A stretch of DNA of 49,417 bases from Rhodospirillales bacterium (GTDB lineage Bacteria > Pseudomonadota > Alphaproteobacteria > Rhodospirillales > Shumkoniaceae). The number at the start of each line of letters is the position of its first letter. Positions within the stretch are counted from its first letter, which is position 1. The DNA lies in NCBI GenBank assembly GCA_014859895.1, contig JACZKS010000008.1:1-49417 (forward strand), written 5' to 3'. The notes under the pieces were generated by a model. The model had not been told where the DNA came from and made no database searches. It was given only the letters and a program-made list of their open reading frames with translations. Positions 10,620-19,956 of the stretch are shown piece after piece. A program made the translations under genes and the position numbers.

Positions 10620-13130
10620 TTAATCCTCGCGCGAGTCGCGCCGATCCGTCCGCCGCCTCGACGGCGTTTTCTCTGCGGCCTTGCGCTCGGCCTTGGCCAG
10701 ACGTTCCAGCCCCAACGCCACGGCGCGGTTGACGCTGCCGATCGGAAAGACCCCCTTGGCGTCGGCCTGCCCGGCCTCGACGCCGGTCAGGATCTCGATA
10801 CCCTGATCGATGGTTTCGACCGCATGGATGCGGAAGGTCTTCGCGGCGACGGCCTCGACCACGTCCCGGCGCAGCATCAGGTGCTTGACGTTGGCCGCCG
10901 GGATGAGAACTCCCTGGCGGCCGGTCAGCCCGCGCGCCCGGCAGACGTCGAAGAACCCCTCGATCTTCTCGTTGACGCCGCCGATCGCCTGGACCCGCCC
11001 GTGCTGGTCGACCGAACCTGTCACCGCCCAGCCCTGGCGGATGGGAATCCCGCTCAGGGCGGAGAGCAGCGCATAAAGCTCGGCCGACGAGGCGCTGTCG
11101 CCGTCGACCCCGGAATAGGACTGCTCGAACACCAGGCTGGCCGACAACGACAGTGGCATCTCCCGGGCGAAGCGGGTGCCCAGGTAGGACGCCAGGATCA
11201 GCACCCCCTTGGAATGGAGCGGGCCGCCCAGGGCCACCTCGCGCTCGATGTCCACCACCTGGCCCTTGCCCAGACGGACCCGGCAACTGATGCGCGACGG
11301 CCGGCCGAAGGCGAAGTCGTGCATCTGCAGCACGGCCAGGCCGTTGATCTGCCCCACCCGCTCGCCGTCGGTCTCAACCAGCAGAGTGCCGCGCCGGATT
11401 TCCTCCTGGATGCGCTCGCGAACCCGGTCGGCGCGGTGGATGCGGGCGTCGATGGCGCGCTGGACGTGCGGGGCGCCGACCACCGCGGCTCCCTCCTCCC
11501 CGGCCCAGAAGTCGGCCTCGCGCACCAGGTCCACGATGCTGCCCATGTGGGTGCTCAGCTTCTCGGCGTCGCCTGCCAGCCGGGCTCCATGCTCGACGAC
11601 ACGGGCCATGGCGCCCCTGTCCAGCGATTTCAGGTTCTCTCGCCGGGCCAGGGTGGCGATCAGTTTGGCGTACTGCAGGGCGCTGCCGGTGCTGCGGTCC
11701 ATGCGGTTGTCGAAATCGGCCACCACCTTGAACAGCTCGCCGGCCTCGGGATCGCTCTCGGTCAGGATGTAGTAAAGCTGGGGTTCGCCCAGCAGCACCA
11801 CCTTGACATCGAGCGGGATGGACTCGGGCTCCAGCGTCACCATGCCGGCGAAGCCGCCGGCCTCGCCCGGCGATTCGATGCGCAGCCGGCGCGAGCGCAG
11901 GGCCCGCTTGAGGGTCTCCCAGGCAAATGGCTGGGTCAGCAGCTTGCGGGCGTCGAGGATCAGGTAGCCGCCGTTGGCCCGATGCAGCGCGCCCGCCTTG
12001 ATCAGGTTGAAGTCGGTGACCAGGGTCCCGAATTCCGACAGGTGCTCGACGCGGCCAATCAGGTTGGGGAGCGTCGGGTGGTCCTCGTAGACCACCGGCG
12101 CTCCGGCCAGCCGGCCATCGACGCAGGCCGGCCCGTGGTCCGAGCGCCCGTCGGCCTCGTCGACGGGCGACGGACAGGTGTTGTCGACCAGCACGTTGAC
12201 GTGATAGCGCCGATAGGGATCGGCCTCGATCTTCGACGGCGGCCGTCCCGGCACGGTCGCTTCCGGCGCCTGCTCGGAGGACAGGAAATCGCGGACGTTC
12301 TCGACCACGTCGCGGCGCACGTTGTCCAGGTAGTCGAGCACCGCGGGCAGGTCCGTCCACGGTCGCTTGGCTTCCTCGATCAGGTGATCGACGGCTTGGC
12401 GTGTGACCGCGCGGTTGAGCTTGCGGATCTCCTGGCGCTGCGCCTTCTCCCATTTGGGGATCTCGGCCAGGTGCGCTTCCAATTCCTTCTGCAGCTCGTC
12501 GATGGCCCGGGTGCGCCGCTCCTGCTCGTCCTTCGGCAGCTTCGCGAAATCCTGGGGCTCCAACACTTCACCGTCGGTGACGGGCGCCAGGACGAGGCCC
12601 GCCTGGGTGCGCACCAGCGCGATGCCCTGGCTCTGCGCCTTCTCGTGGAGGCCGCCGAACGCCTCCTCATGGCGCAGCTTGAAGCGCCGATCGATGACGG
12701 CGCGCCGCGCCCGATAGGCGTCGCTCTCGAAGGTGGCGGGAATGGCGGCGCGCAACTCCTCGACCAAGCGGTCCATGTCTGCGGCCAACGGCGCCGCCCG
12801 GCCGGGCGGTAGCCGCAAGGCGCGCGGCCGGTACGGCTCGTCGAAGTTGTTCACATAGCCCCAGTCGTCGGGAACCGGCTCGCTGGTAGCGCGCAGTTCG
12901 AGGAAGCGGCGGATCAGGCTGTACTTGCCGGTCCCTTCCGGGCCCATGGCGAACAGGTTGAAGCCGTGATGCTTCATGCCGATGGCGAAACGGACCGCCG
13001 CCACCGCCCGATCCTGGCCGATGACGTCCTCGACGGGGTCGATCTCTGCGGTGGTGGCGAAGGGGAAGTCGGCGGGATCGCAAGGCGTGTAGAGGGCGCC
13101 CGGTGGCAGCGGCTTGGGCCGGCCCTTCAT
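10620..13130 (-). CDS. LonB-type ATP-dependent protease (AAA/S16)
   Basis: 836 residues. An early AAA region has Walker A MGPEGTGKYS (K69). A long charged helical insertion (about 170-260) follows, then GGYLILDARKLL as the Walker B region, and a C-terminal S16 peptidase domain with GDSASSAE (catalytic Ser) and GGVNEKIEGF (catalytic Lys). This is the Lon-family type with the AAA_32 arrangement (YcbZ/LonB-like), not the classic LonA, since the LonA N-terminal substrate domain is absent. It should degrade unfolded or regulatory proteins in the cytoplasm. The start at 13130 overlaps the stop of the upstream zincin gene by four bases (ATGA), so the two are coupled. The C-terminal tail is lysine/arginine rich. 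Confidence 0.92.
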   Translation of the reverse strand: MKGRPKPLPPGALYTPCDPADFPFATTAEIDPVEDVIGQDRAVAAVRFAIGMKHHGFNLFAMGPEGTGKYSLIRRFLELRATSEPVPDDWGYVNNFDEPYRPRALRLPPGRAAPLAADMDRLVEELRAAIPATFESDAYRARRAVIDRRFKLRHEEAFGGLHEKAQSQGIALVRTQAGLVLAPVTDGEVLEPQDFAKLPKDEQERRTRAIDELQKELEAHLAEIPKWEKAQRQEIRKLNRAVTRQAVDHLIEEAKRPWTDLPAVLDYLDNVRRDVVENVRDFLSSEQAPEATVPGRPPSKIEADPYRRYHVNVLVDNTCPSPVDEADGRSDHGPACVDGRLAGAPVVYEDHPTLPNLIGRVEHLSEFGTLVTDFNLIKAGALHRANGGYLILDARKLLTQPFAWETLKRALRSRRLRIESPGEAGGFAGMVTLEPESIPLDVKVVLLGEPQLYYILTESDPEAGELFKVVADFDNRMDRSTGSALQYAKLIATLARRENLKSLDRGAMARVVEHGARLAGDAEKLSTHMGSIVDLVREADFWAGEEGAAVVGAPHVQRAIDARIHRADRVRERIQEEIRRGTLLVETDGERVGQINGLAVLQMHDFAFGRPSRISCRVRLGKGQVVDIEREVALGGPLHSKGVLILASYLGTRFAREMPLSLSASLVFEQSYSGVDGDSASSAELYALLSALSGIPIRQGWAVTGSVDQHGRVQAIGGVNEKIEGFFDVCRARGLTGRQGVLIPAANVKHLMLRRDVVEAVAAKTFRIHAVETIDQGIEILTGVEAGQADAKGVFPIGSVNRAVALGLERLAKAERKAAEKTPSRRRTDRRDSRED

Positions 13131-13525
13131 ATCTGCTCCTCGATGCGCTCCATGTCTTCGTCGCTGAGGCCGAAGTGATGACCGATTTCGTGGATCAGCA
13201 CGTGACGCACGATACGCGTCAGGTCGTCGCCGGTCTCGCACCAATAGTCGAGGATGGGCGAGCGGTAGAGGAAGATCATGTCGGGTTCCTGCCGGGGGTC
13301 GGTGACGCTCTGGCGGTCCAGAGACACGCCACGGTAGAGGCCAAGCAGGTCGAACGGACTTTCCAGGTCCATCTCGTCCTGGGTTTCCTCGTCGGCGAAC
13401 TCCTCGATGCGGATCACCACGTCGGTCACGTAGCGGCGCAGTTCATAGGGAATGCGGGCATACGCCTCGTGGGCGATGTCCTCGATGTCGGCCAGCGACG
13501 GCGGAACGGTGAATCGGGGTCTCAT
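13127..13525 (-). CDS. Zincin-family metallopeptidase (PF06262 type)
   Basis: 132 residues with the diagnostic [14 protein letters not shown] motif near the C-terminus, which is the HExxH zinc site of the small bacterial zincin family, and an acidic middle segment. The start MRPRFTVPP at 13525 has AAGG upstream; a longer open frame upstream is not supported. Family members are cytoplasmic and poorly characterised. The last four bases overlap the LonB-type protease start, so both proteins are probably made together and might act on common substrates, which is inference from context. Confidence 0.88.
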   Translation of the reverse strand: MRPRFTVPPSLADIEDIAHEAYARIPYELRRYVTDVVIRIEEFADEETQDEMDLESPFDLLGLYRGVSLDRQSVTDPRQEPDMIFLYRSPILDYWCETGDDLTRIVRHVLIHEIGHHFGLSDEDMERIEEQI

Positions 13526-13619
13526 GGGGCGAACCTTAACCCGGCTTGACCCGGCGGCCAAGCGCTCCCATGTCGCCGGCAGGCGTTTCGCCCTCCCACC
13601 TCCCGGAAAGGAGCCCCCG

Positions 13620-13913
13620 ATGACCGAAAAACTGACCGGCGCGGCGCGTGTGGCGGCCCTGGTCCAGCTCGACGGATGGAGCGAGGCCGAAGGCCGCGAC
13701 GCCATCGTCAAGGACTTCCGCTTCGCCGACTTCAACGCCGCCTTCGCCTTCATGACGCGGGTCGCGCTCAAGGCCGAGCGCATGGACCACCATCCCGAGT
13801 GGAGCAATGTCTATGACCGGGTGGCCATTGTGCTTTCCACCCATGACGCCGGCGGCGTCACGGCGCGCGACGTCGAGCTGGCCCGTTTCATCGACCGGGC
13901 GGCGGCGGGTTAA
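13620..13913 (+). CDS. phhB: Pterin-4a-carbinolamine dehydratase
   Basis: 97 residues, the normal length. The family dehydrates 4a-hydroxytetrahydropterin to recycle the cofactor of aromatic amino acid hydroxylases. The signature segment [26 protein letters not shown] is present, holding the histidine pair and Trp of the active site, with the DVELARFID ending. ATG 13620 is preceded by a strong AAAGGAG. No aromatic amino acid hydroxylase lies nearby. The 3' end overlaps the convergent EamA transporter by 26 bases. Confidence 0.94.
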   Translation: MTEKLTGAARVAALVQLDGWSEAEGRDAIVKDFRFADFNAAFAFMTRVALKAERMDHHPEWSNVYDRVAIVLSTHDAGGVTARDVELARFIDRAAAG

Positions 13914-14820
13914 GACGCCTGGCCAAGCGAGCCTCCCGCCGGGCGGTATAAAGAGTGGCTGAAAAGATGATGATGGCGCCGGCCGCCGTCCACACGTCGA
14001 GAACCTCGCCGAACATCAGGAAGCCGCCCGCCGCCACGAAAATCAGCCGCGAGAAGTCGAACGGCAGCACCGCGGTGACGTCGGCAAGCGCATAGGCCTT
14101 GGCCATGCCCCACTGGACGCCTGTTGCGAACAGGCCGGAGGCGACCAGCCACGGCCAAGTCTCGGGGGGCGGCGCCGTCCACACGAAGAGGGCCGGGATC
14201 AGCGACAGCGGCGTCGACAGCAGGGCCACCAGCAGCACCACGGTGGTCGGCGGATCGGTGCGTGACAGCACCTTCACCGAAAGCGGGATGATCGCCATGA
14301 ACAGTGCGGCAAGCAGGGCGACCCATGCCCCCGGCGCCAGCGCCTCGATACCCGGCCTAAGAATGACCAGGGTGCCGGCAAAGCCGATCAGCACGGCTCC
14401 CCAGCGGCGCACCCCGACCCGCTCGCCCAACAGCAGGCCGGCCCCGAGGGTGGAAAACAGCGGAGCGGTGAAGGTCAGCGCGGTGACTTCGGCGATCGGC
14501 ATCAGGCTCAGCGCCGAGAACCACGACATCATCGCCGCCACGCTGGCCAGGCAGCGGAACAGGTGCATCCGCCAGTTCCGTGTCCTCAACACCGACCATC
14601 CCGAGCGCAGCAACAGAGGCGACATGAAGAAAAGAAGGAAAAGCGTGCGGAAGAAGGCGATCTCGAAAGGATGAATCCGTCCCGCCAGGGAATGGACCGC
14701 CACCGAAACGCCGGCAAAACTGCAGGCGCTGAACACCATCCACAGAGCGCCCCGCACGGGCGGCGGAATGTCGGCGGGAAAGATGGCGAAGAGGCGGCGG
14801 CTCATGGCGGGCCGGACCAT
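13888..14820 (-). CDS. EamA/DMT-family transporter
   Basis: 310 residues, about ten hydrophobic segments in two EamA repeats, typical of the drug/metabolite transporter superfamily. Repeat one shows [27 protein letters not shown] and the [19 protein letters not shown] motif; repeat two shows [33 protein letters not shown]. The usual position of EamA signatures before the last helix is kept. The substrate cannot be told. The start at 14820 or 14805 is uncertain. It is divergent from a second EamA gene only about 64 bases away and overlaps the pterin dehydratase tail to tail. Confidence 0.9.
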   Translation of the reverse strand: MVRPAMSRRLFAIFPADIPPPVRGALWMVFSACSFAGVSVAVHSLAGRIHPFEIAFFRTLFLLFFMSPLLLRSGWSVLRTRNWRMHLFRCLASVAAMMSWFSALSLMPIAEVTALTFTAPLFSTLGAGLLLGERVGVRRWGAVLIGFAGTLVILRPGIEALAPGAWVALLAALFMAIIPLSVKVLSRTDPPTTVVLLVALLSTPLSLIPALFVWTAPPPETWPWLVASGLFATGVQWGMAKAYALADVTAVLPFDFSRLIFVAAGGFLMFGEVLDVWTAAGAIIIFSATLYTARREARLARRLNPPPPGR

Positions 14821-14838
14821 AAGGCCCCCACCGCCCGA

Positions 14839-14867
14839 TTGCCAGACCGAACCCGGGGCGGCATACT
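14839..14867 (+). promoter_or_regulatory. Predicted promoter of EamA gene 14885
   Basis: TTGCCA (14839-14844), 17-base spacer, CATACT (14862-14867). The spacing and position fit a sigma-70 promoter with a start near 14874, giving a very short leader. It lies in the 64-base gap between two divergent transporters. Confidence 0.45.
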
Positions 14868-14884
14868 CCGCGCCCCGTCAACCC

Positions 14885-15784
14885 ATGGTCGAGCCCCGCC
14901 TTCCGATGACCAATGCCCTGCTCTATGCCGTCACCGTGCTGTTCTGGGGCACCAGCTGGCTGGCCATCAAGTTCCAGCTGGGCGTGGTCGCGCCCGAAGT
15001 GTCGATCGTCTATCGCTTCGGCGCGTCGGCCCTGATCATGCTGGCCTTCTGCCTCGCCACCCGCCGTCGGCTCGGCTTCTCGCTCCGTGAACATGCCTTC
15101 ATGGCAGCCCAGGGGCTGTGCCTGTTTTCGACCAACTTCCTGCTCATCTACTCGGCCACTCAGTACCTGACCAGCGGCTTGGTGGCGGTGGCGTTTTCGA
15201 CCATCACCGTCGTCACCATCGTGCTCGGCGCGCTCTTCTTCGGCTTTCCGGTGCGCCCGCGGGTGGCGGCCGGCGCCGCCTGCGGGCTCCTCGGCATCGG
15301 CCTGGTGTTTTGGCCGGAGATCCGCGGTTTCGATCTTTCGGCCGGCGGCAGCCTCGGTCTCGCGCTGGCGCTGGCCGGCACCGGCTTTGCCGCGACCGGC
15401 ATGCTGACCAACGCCCGCAACCAGCGGGCCGGCCTGCCGGTGATCTCCAACAACGCCTGGAGCATGGCCTACGGCTTCGCCTTCATCACGCTCTACAGCG
15501 CGGTGCGCGGCATACCCTTCACCTTCGACCCGTCGCCCGCATATGTCCTGTCTCTGCTTCATCTCGCCGTCGGCGCCACGGTGATCGCGTTTTGGACCTA
15601 CCTCACCCTGGTCGGCCGCATAGGGCCCGACCGCGCCGCTTACTCCTCGGTCCTCTTCCCGATCGTAGCGCTCACCCTCTCCACCCTCTTCGAGGGTTTC
15701 GCCTGGACGCCGCTGGCGCTGGGCGGGGTCGTCCTGGTGCTGGCCGGCAACGTCCTGGTGCTGGTCGCCAAACGTCGGGTTTAA
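14885..15784 (+). CDS. EamA/DMT-family transporter
   Basis: About 299 residues with ten hydrophobic segments. It opens with ALLYAVTVLFWGTSWLAIKF, has the FSTNFLLIYSATQYLTSGLVA segment and ends with LGGVVLVLAGNVLVLVAKRR, matching EamA pairs. The likely start is ATG 14885 or ATG 14906 (MTNALLYAV); neither has a strong ribosome site, and 14906 fits the predicted promoter better. The two neighbouring EamA proteins are different subfamilies rather than a recent duplication. The substrate is unknown; exported amino acids or metabolites are typical for the family. Confidence 0.9.
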   Translation: MVEPRLPMTNALLYAVTVLFWGTSWLAIKFQLGVVAPEVSIVYRFGASALIMLAFCLATRRRLGFSLREHAFMAAQGLCLFSTNFLLIYSATQYLTSGLVAVAFSTITVVTIVLGALFFGFPVRPRVAAGAACGLLGIGLVFWPEIRGFDLSAGGSLGLALALAGTGFAATGMLTNARNQRAGLPVISNNAWSMAYGFAFITLYSAVRGIPFTFDPSPAYVLSLLHLAVGATVIAFWTYLTLVGRIGPDRAAYSSVLFPIVALTLSTLFEGFAWTPLALGGVVLVLAGNVLVLVAKRRV

Positions 15785-15875
15785 AGGACGGCCGAACTTT
15801 CGCCGGGCCCCATCGGCAAATCGCCCGATCGTTCCCATATGACGCGAACGTGCCGCTGTTCGTGGAGTTGTTGTC

Positions 15876-17096
15876 ATGCCCGCCGCCATTCGCACACCCG
15901 TCCTTGCCATCGTCTGCGGCGGGCTGATCTTGAGCCTGGCCATGGGCATCCGCCAGACCTTCGGGCTGTTCCTGCCTCCCGTTACCGCCGATCTGTGCAT
16001 GGCCCGCGAGACCTTTTCGCTCGCCATGGCGGTGCAGAACCTGCTGTGGGGCGCCGTGCAACCCGTCGTCGGCATGATCGCCGACCGCTACGGGGCGGGC
16101 CGCGTGGTGGCGGCCGGGGCCGTCGCCTACGTCGCCGGTCTTGTCGTGATGTCGGGGATGGAGGGGACGGCCGGCCTGCAGATGGGCGGCGGCGTGCTGA
16201 TCGGCATGGCCATGGCCGCCACCGGCTTCTCGGTGGTGCTGGGCGCGGTGGCCCGCCGGGTGCCCGAGGAAAAGCGCAGCATGGCTTTAGGCATCGTTTC
16301 CGCCGGCGGCTCTTTCGGCCAGTTCGCCATGGCCCCGGTCGGTCAGGCCCTGATCGCCCAGCAGGGCTGGCAGGGGGCCTTCCTTTCTATGGCGGTATTG
16401 GCCACCCTCATGGTGCCCCTCGCCCTTGCCGTGGCCGGGCGGCCATCGGCGGCGGGACGCGGCAGCGGGGCGGCAACCCTGCGCGTGGCGCTGTCGGAGG
16501 CCCTCGGCCATCGGGGCTATCTCTACCTGACGGCCGGCTTCTTCGTCTGCGGCTTCCAGGTGGTGTTCGTCGCCGTCCACCTGCCGGCCTACCTCAAGGA
16601 CCTCGGGCTGCCGGGCACCACGGCGGCCACGGCACTGGCCTTGATCGGTATCTTCAACATCGCCGGCACCTATGCCTGCGGGGCCCTTGGCGGCATGTAT
16701 CCCAAGAAGTGGGTGCTGGCCGGCCTCTACCTGTTACGCGCCATGGTCATCGCCGTCTTCCTGGCCGCCCCCAAGACCGAAATGTCTGTCTACATCTTCG
16801 CCTCGGCCCTGGGATTCCTGTGGCTGGGCACGGTGCCGCTGACCAGCGGGCTGGTCGGCCACATCTTCGGGGTGCGCTATCTTTCCACCCTCTTCGGCAT
16901 CGTCTTCTTCGGCCACCAGGTAGGCAGCTTCCTTGGCGTCTGGCTGGGCGGCGTGGTGTATGACGCCACCGGCTCCTACGATGCCATCTGGATCGCCTCG
17001 GTCGCGCTGGGTATCGCCGCCGCCCTGCTGCATGCCCCCATCGCCGAGCGGCCGCTGGCGGTACCGGCCGGCAGCGTCGCCGTCACGGCCGAGTAG
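15876..17096 (+). CDS. MFS transporter
   Basis: 406 residues, twelve predicted membrane helices. The loop 2-3 motif GMIADRYGAGRVVA is typical of the major facilitator superfamily, and the overall pattern (TFGLFLPPVTADL at the start of helix 1-2, GIVSAGGSFGQFAMAP in helix 5) resembles the monocarboxylate/oxalate-formate group of MFS. ATG 15876 is preceded by GTGGAG. It follows the EamA gene on the same strand with a gap of 91 bases. The substrate cannot be assigned. Confidence 0.9.
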   Translation: MPAAIRTPVLAIVCGGLILSLAMGIRQTFGLFLPPVTADLCMARETFSLAMAVQNLLWGAVQPVVGMIADRYGAGRVVAAGAVAYVAGLVVMSGMEGTAGLQMGGGVLIGMAMAATGFSVVLGAVARRVPEEKRSMALGIVSAGGSFGQFAMAPVGQALIAQQGWQGAFLSMAVLATLMVPLALAVAGRPSAAGRGSGAATLRVALSEALGHRGYLYLTAGFFVCGFQVVFVAVHLPAYLKDLGLPGTTAATALALIGIFNIAGTYACGALGGMYPKKWVLAGLYLLRAMVIAVFLAAPKTEMSVYIFASALGFLWLGTVPLTSGLVGHIFGVRYLSTLFGIVFFGHQVGSFLGVWLGGVVYDATGSYDAIWIASVALGIAAALLHAPIAERPLAVPAGSVAVTAE

Positions 17097-17110
17097 CCCA
17101 GGAGGGACGA

Positions 17111-17608
17111 TTGCACGCGTACTTTGCCACCCTCGCCCACTACAACGCCTGGGCCAATAGCCGCCTGTTCAAGGCCTGCCTTGCGTTAACCGAGACGGAC
17201 TATCGGGCACAATGCGGCGCCTTTTTCGGTTCCATCCACGGCACGCTGAACCACATCCTGGTCGCCGACAGGACGTGGATGGCGCGGCTTGCCGGGGGCG
17301 ATGCCGGCATTCCCCGCCTCGACACCATCCTGCACGACGACCGCGAGGCCCTGTGGCAGGCGCGTCGTGCCGAGGACGCCGCCATCATCGCGTTTATTGA
17401 ATCCCTCGCCCCGGCCCGCCTGAACGATGTCCTGAAATACCGCACCTTGAGGGAAGAACCCCAGCAAACGCCTCTGCCCCTGGTATTGGGCCATCTGTTC
17501 AATCATGCGACCCATCACCGCGGGCAGGTCCACGGCCTGCTTTCCCAGGTCCCGGTCGACCCGCCGCCCCTCGACCTCCTCTATTTCAGCCGCGGCGAGC
17601 CGGCCTAG
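17111..17608 (+). CDS. DinB-family protein
   Basis: 165 residues. A four-helix-bundle DinB/YfiT fold is shown by YFATLAHYNAWANSRLF, then GTLNHILVADRTWMARL with the first metal-ligand His, and LFNHATHHRGQVHGLL with the two others. The start is TTG at 17111, right after a near-perfect AGGAGG; no better ATG exists. Members are metal-dependent thiol transferases or uncharacterised damage-induced proteins. It follows the MFS gene by 14 bases and may be co-transcribed. No known substrate thiol biosynthesis is nearby. Confidence 0.9.
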   Translation: MHAYFATLAHYNAWANSRLFKACLALTETDYRAQCGAFFGSIHGTLNHILVADRTWMARLAGGDAGIPRLDTILHDDREALWQARRAEDAAIIAFIESLAPARLNDVLKYRTLREEPQQTPLPLVLGHLFNHATHHRGQVHGLLSQVPVDPPPLDLLYFSRGEPA

Positions 17609-17621
17609 CCGGCGACGGCAC

Positions 17622-18896
17622 TCAGCCGCGCGGTTGGCGAAGGAACAGCTTGCCGATGCCGTTGACGGCGGCGAAGGTTTGGGCGAATTGCGCCGTAAAG
17701 GCGGCTTCCGAAAGGCTGGGATTGGCGGCCATGACGTCTTCCCGGATGGCGGCGATGGAGCGATGCCCGTCGATGCGCGTGAGAATGGCGCCGGCCAGTG
17801 TCGGCAGCGGGAACCGGAAGGCAACGCCGTCTCGGTTGGCGGTCAACGCGGCGCCCGGGCGAAGGGATTGGCCGAGCGCGGCATCGGCGGCGTCGCGCCA
17901 GACCGGCGCCAGGGCGGCGTCGGTGGCGTCGGCGACGCACGGCCCGGGATGGTCCGCCCTGACCGCGTAAAAGACGTGCTTGCGGAGCGTGCCGGCGAGG
18001 TTCTCGGCGAAGGCGCAGCGATCCAGCCACGGAAGCTGGCCCAGACGGGCCAGGATTTGCGGATCGGTCAGGTAGGAGGCCGGATCGTAAAGGGCGGGCT
18101 CGACGAAGGCGCCGATGCGCAAGCCGGCCCCCTCGGCGAGCGCCGCCACCTCGGGCACGGTGTAGGCGCGATCCTGGCTGTGCAGCAGAAGGTCATAGAG
18201 GCCGGCGTCGCCGCCCTTCAGATGGTCGGCGATGAAGGGGTTGCGCTTGAGCCAGTTGGTCGGCGGCAATTGCGCGAGCAGACGGCGGGCCACGGCCACC
18301 CGCGCCGCCGGTTCCGCCTCGTCGTCGCCGCCGAGCGCCCGCAGCATGGCCTGGGCGGGGTAGACGCCGGTGCGCCCCAGCGCGCCATAGACCATGAGGC
18401 CGAGACCGCCACTTTCCGCCAGCACGGCGGCAAGTGCCGCCAGCCCGGTCGTCGGGTCGTCCAGGTGATGGAGCACGCCGCAGCAGTCGATGTAATCGAA
18501 AGGACCGAGGCCGGAGCCCGGGAGATCGAGGAGGGAAAGCCGCCGGAAGGCGACGTTGGAAAGGCGGCGCACCTTGACCCTGGCCTCGGCGATGGCGAGC
18601 GAGGCCTCCGACAGGTCGATATGCACGATCTCGGCTGGGCCGCCGGCATCGGCCAACTGCTGGGCCAGCATGACGGTGGCGTCCCCGGTGCCGCCGCCGG
18701 CGACCAGAACGCGGAACGGCCGGGCGGCATCGCGCCGGCCGGCGAAAATGTAGTGGTCGAGCTCGGTGAGCTGGCTGGGCGAGCCGGTGATCAGGCGCTT
18801 GGCCTCATCCCTGGGGTCGCGCGCCGGGTAGGGATAGGCCTCGTACTGGCGGCGCAGCCGGCCCTCGCCGCCCTCCTTGGTGCCTGTTGCCGCCAT
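17622..18896 (-). CDS. Class I SAM-dependent methyltransferase with C-terminal winged-helix-like domain
   Basis: 424 residues. The N-terminal RRQYEAYPYPARDP precedes a Rossmann methyltransferase: VLVAGGGTGDATVMLAQQL (motif I, about 62-80), IVHIDLSEASLAIA (motif II), FDYIDCCGVLHHLDDP (motif IV). The middle part resembles a methyltransferase regulatory region. The last 75 residues (GAILTRIDGHRSIAAI and on) resemble a PqqD-like or lysine-methyltransferase C-terminal winged helix. The substrate is unknown; a protein or peptide is an attractive possibility. The start at 18896 lies 3 bases after the quinone reductase stop, with GAGGA overlapping that stop, so they form an operon. It ends tail to tail 13 bases from the DinB gene. 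Confidence 0.85.
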   Translation of the reverse strand: MAATGTKEGGEGRLRRQYEAYPYPARDPRDEAKRLITGSPSQLTELDHYIFAGRRDAARPFRVLVAGGGTGDATVMLAQQLADAGGPAEIVHIDLSEASLAIAEARVKVRRLSNVAFRRLSLLDLPGSGLGPFDYIDCCGVLHHLDDPTTGLAALAAVLAESGGLGLMVYGALGRTGVYPAQAMLRALGGDDEAEPAARVAVARRLLAQLPPTNWLKRNPFIADHLKGGDAGLYDLLLHSQDRAYTVPEVAALAEGAGLRIGAFVEPALYDPASYLTDPQILARLGQLPWLDRCAFAENLAGTLRKHVFYAVRADHPGPCVADATDAALAPVWRDAADAALGQSLRPGAALTANRDGVAFRFPLPTLAGAILTRIDGHRSIAAIREDVMAANPSLSEAAFTAQFAQTFAAVNGIGKLFLRQPRG

Positions 18897-18899
18897 TCC

Positions 18900-19880
18900 T
18901 CAGCGCCCTGTCGTCAGCACGATCTTGCCGGTCGACTTGCGCCCCAGCAGAGCCTCGAGCGCCTTTCTCGCCTCGGCGAGCTCGAAGGTCATGGAGACGC
19001 GCGGCTTCAAGGCCCCCTCGGCGTACCAGCCAAGCAGCGTTTCCATCGAGCCGGTGAGCAGGTCGGGCCGGTGAAGCCGGTAGGTTCCCCACGAAAAGCC
19101 GAGCACGCCGATGTGCTTGACCAGCAGGATGTTGGCCGGCACCTGCGGAATGGTGCCGCTGGCGAACCCAATGACGATGATCCGCCCGCCCCAGGCGATC
19201 GAGCGCAGCGAGGCGGCGAAGGCAGCCCCGCCCACCGGATCGTAGATGACATCGGCGCCGCGACCGTCGGTCAGTTCCAGGACCCGCGTACGCACGTCCT
19301 CGGCCGAATGGTCGATCAGGTGATCGGCGCCATGCTCGGCGGCGATGGCCAGCTTGGAGGGCGTGCCGGCGGTGGCGATGACGGTGGCGCCCAGCTTCTT
19401 GCCGATCTCCACCGCCGTCAGGCCGACGCCGCCGGCGGCGCCGTGCACCAGCAGCGTCTCGCCGGGTTTCAGCCCGGCGCGGTCGGTGAGCGCCAGGTGC
19501 GAGGTGCCGTAGACGACGGCGAAGCCGGCCGCCGTCGTCATGTCCATGCCCTTGGGGATTTGCCAGGCGAAGCGGGCCTCGGCCACCGCCTCCTCGGCGT
19601 AGCCACCGTAATCGATCTTGGCGAACACCCTGTCGCCGGGCTTGAAGCCCTTGACGCCGGGCGCCGTCTCGACGACCCGTCCCGCCACCTCCATGCCCGG
19701 CGAGAAGGGCAGCGGCGGCTTGTTCTGGTAGCGCCCCTCGATCATCACGGTGTCGGCGAAGTTGACGCCGGCGGCGGCCACCGCGATGCGCAGGCCGCCT
19801 TCGATCATCGGCGCCGCCGCCGCGTCATCGACCGTGAGTTCGCGGGGACCTCCCCAGTTCCTGCACACCACCGCCCGCAC
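18900..19880 (-). CDS. Zinc-independent NADPH:quinone oxidoreductase family (MDR superfamily)
   Basis: 326 residues. GroES-like N-terminal part with VGVNFADTVMIEGRYQ-type motif (here AAAGVNFADTVMIEGRYQ), then LLVHGAAGGVGLTAVEIGKKLGATVIATA, the NADPH-binding motif of crotonase-like quinone reductases; catalytic zinc cysteines are absent. I set the start at GTG 19880 because GGAGG lies 6 bases upstream and the VRAVVCRNWGGP start is normal for the family; a longer frame with a TTG start exists. It reduces quinones or unsaturated carbonyls in the cytoplasm. It is the first gene of an operon with the downstream methyltransferase. Confidence 0.92.
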   Translation of the reverse strand: MRAVVCRNWGGPRELTVDDAAAAPMIEGGLRIAVAAAGVNFADTVMIEGRYQNKPPLPFSPGMEVAGRVVETAPGVKGFKPGDRVFAKIDYGGYAEEAVAEARFAWQIPKGMDMTTAAGFAVVYGTSHLALTDRAGLKPGETLLVHGAAGGVGLTAVEIGKKLGATVIATAGTPSKLAIAAEHGADHLIDHSAEDVRTRVLELTDGRGADVIYDPVGGAAFAASLRSIAWGGRIIVIGFASGTIPQVPANILLVKHIGVLGFSWGTYRLHRPDLLTGSMETLLGWYAEGALKPRVSMTFELAEARKALEALLGRKSTGKIVLTTGR

Positions 19881-19956
19881 GCGCGACCTCCTTGATTGTT
19901 CCGTCGATTTGGCCAAGGTTAGGGCAACCCTACACCAGGCGGGCGGGAGAACGCGA

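Noticed and set aside
14357-16075. 572-codon minus-strand open frame
   Set aside because: Covers real genes on both strands and has a repetitive charged composition.
17505-19895. 796-codon plus-strand open frame
   Set aside because: Antisense shadow of the methyltransferase and quinone reductase genes.
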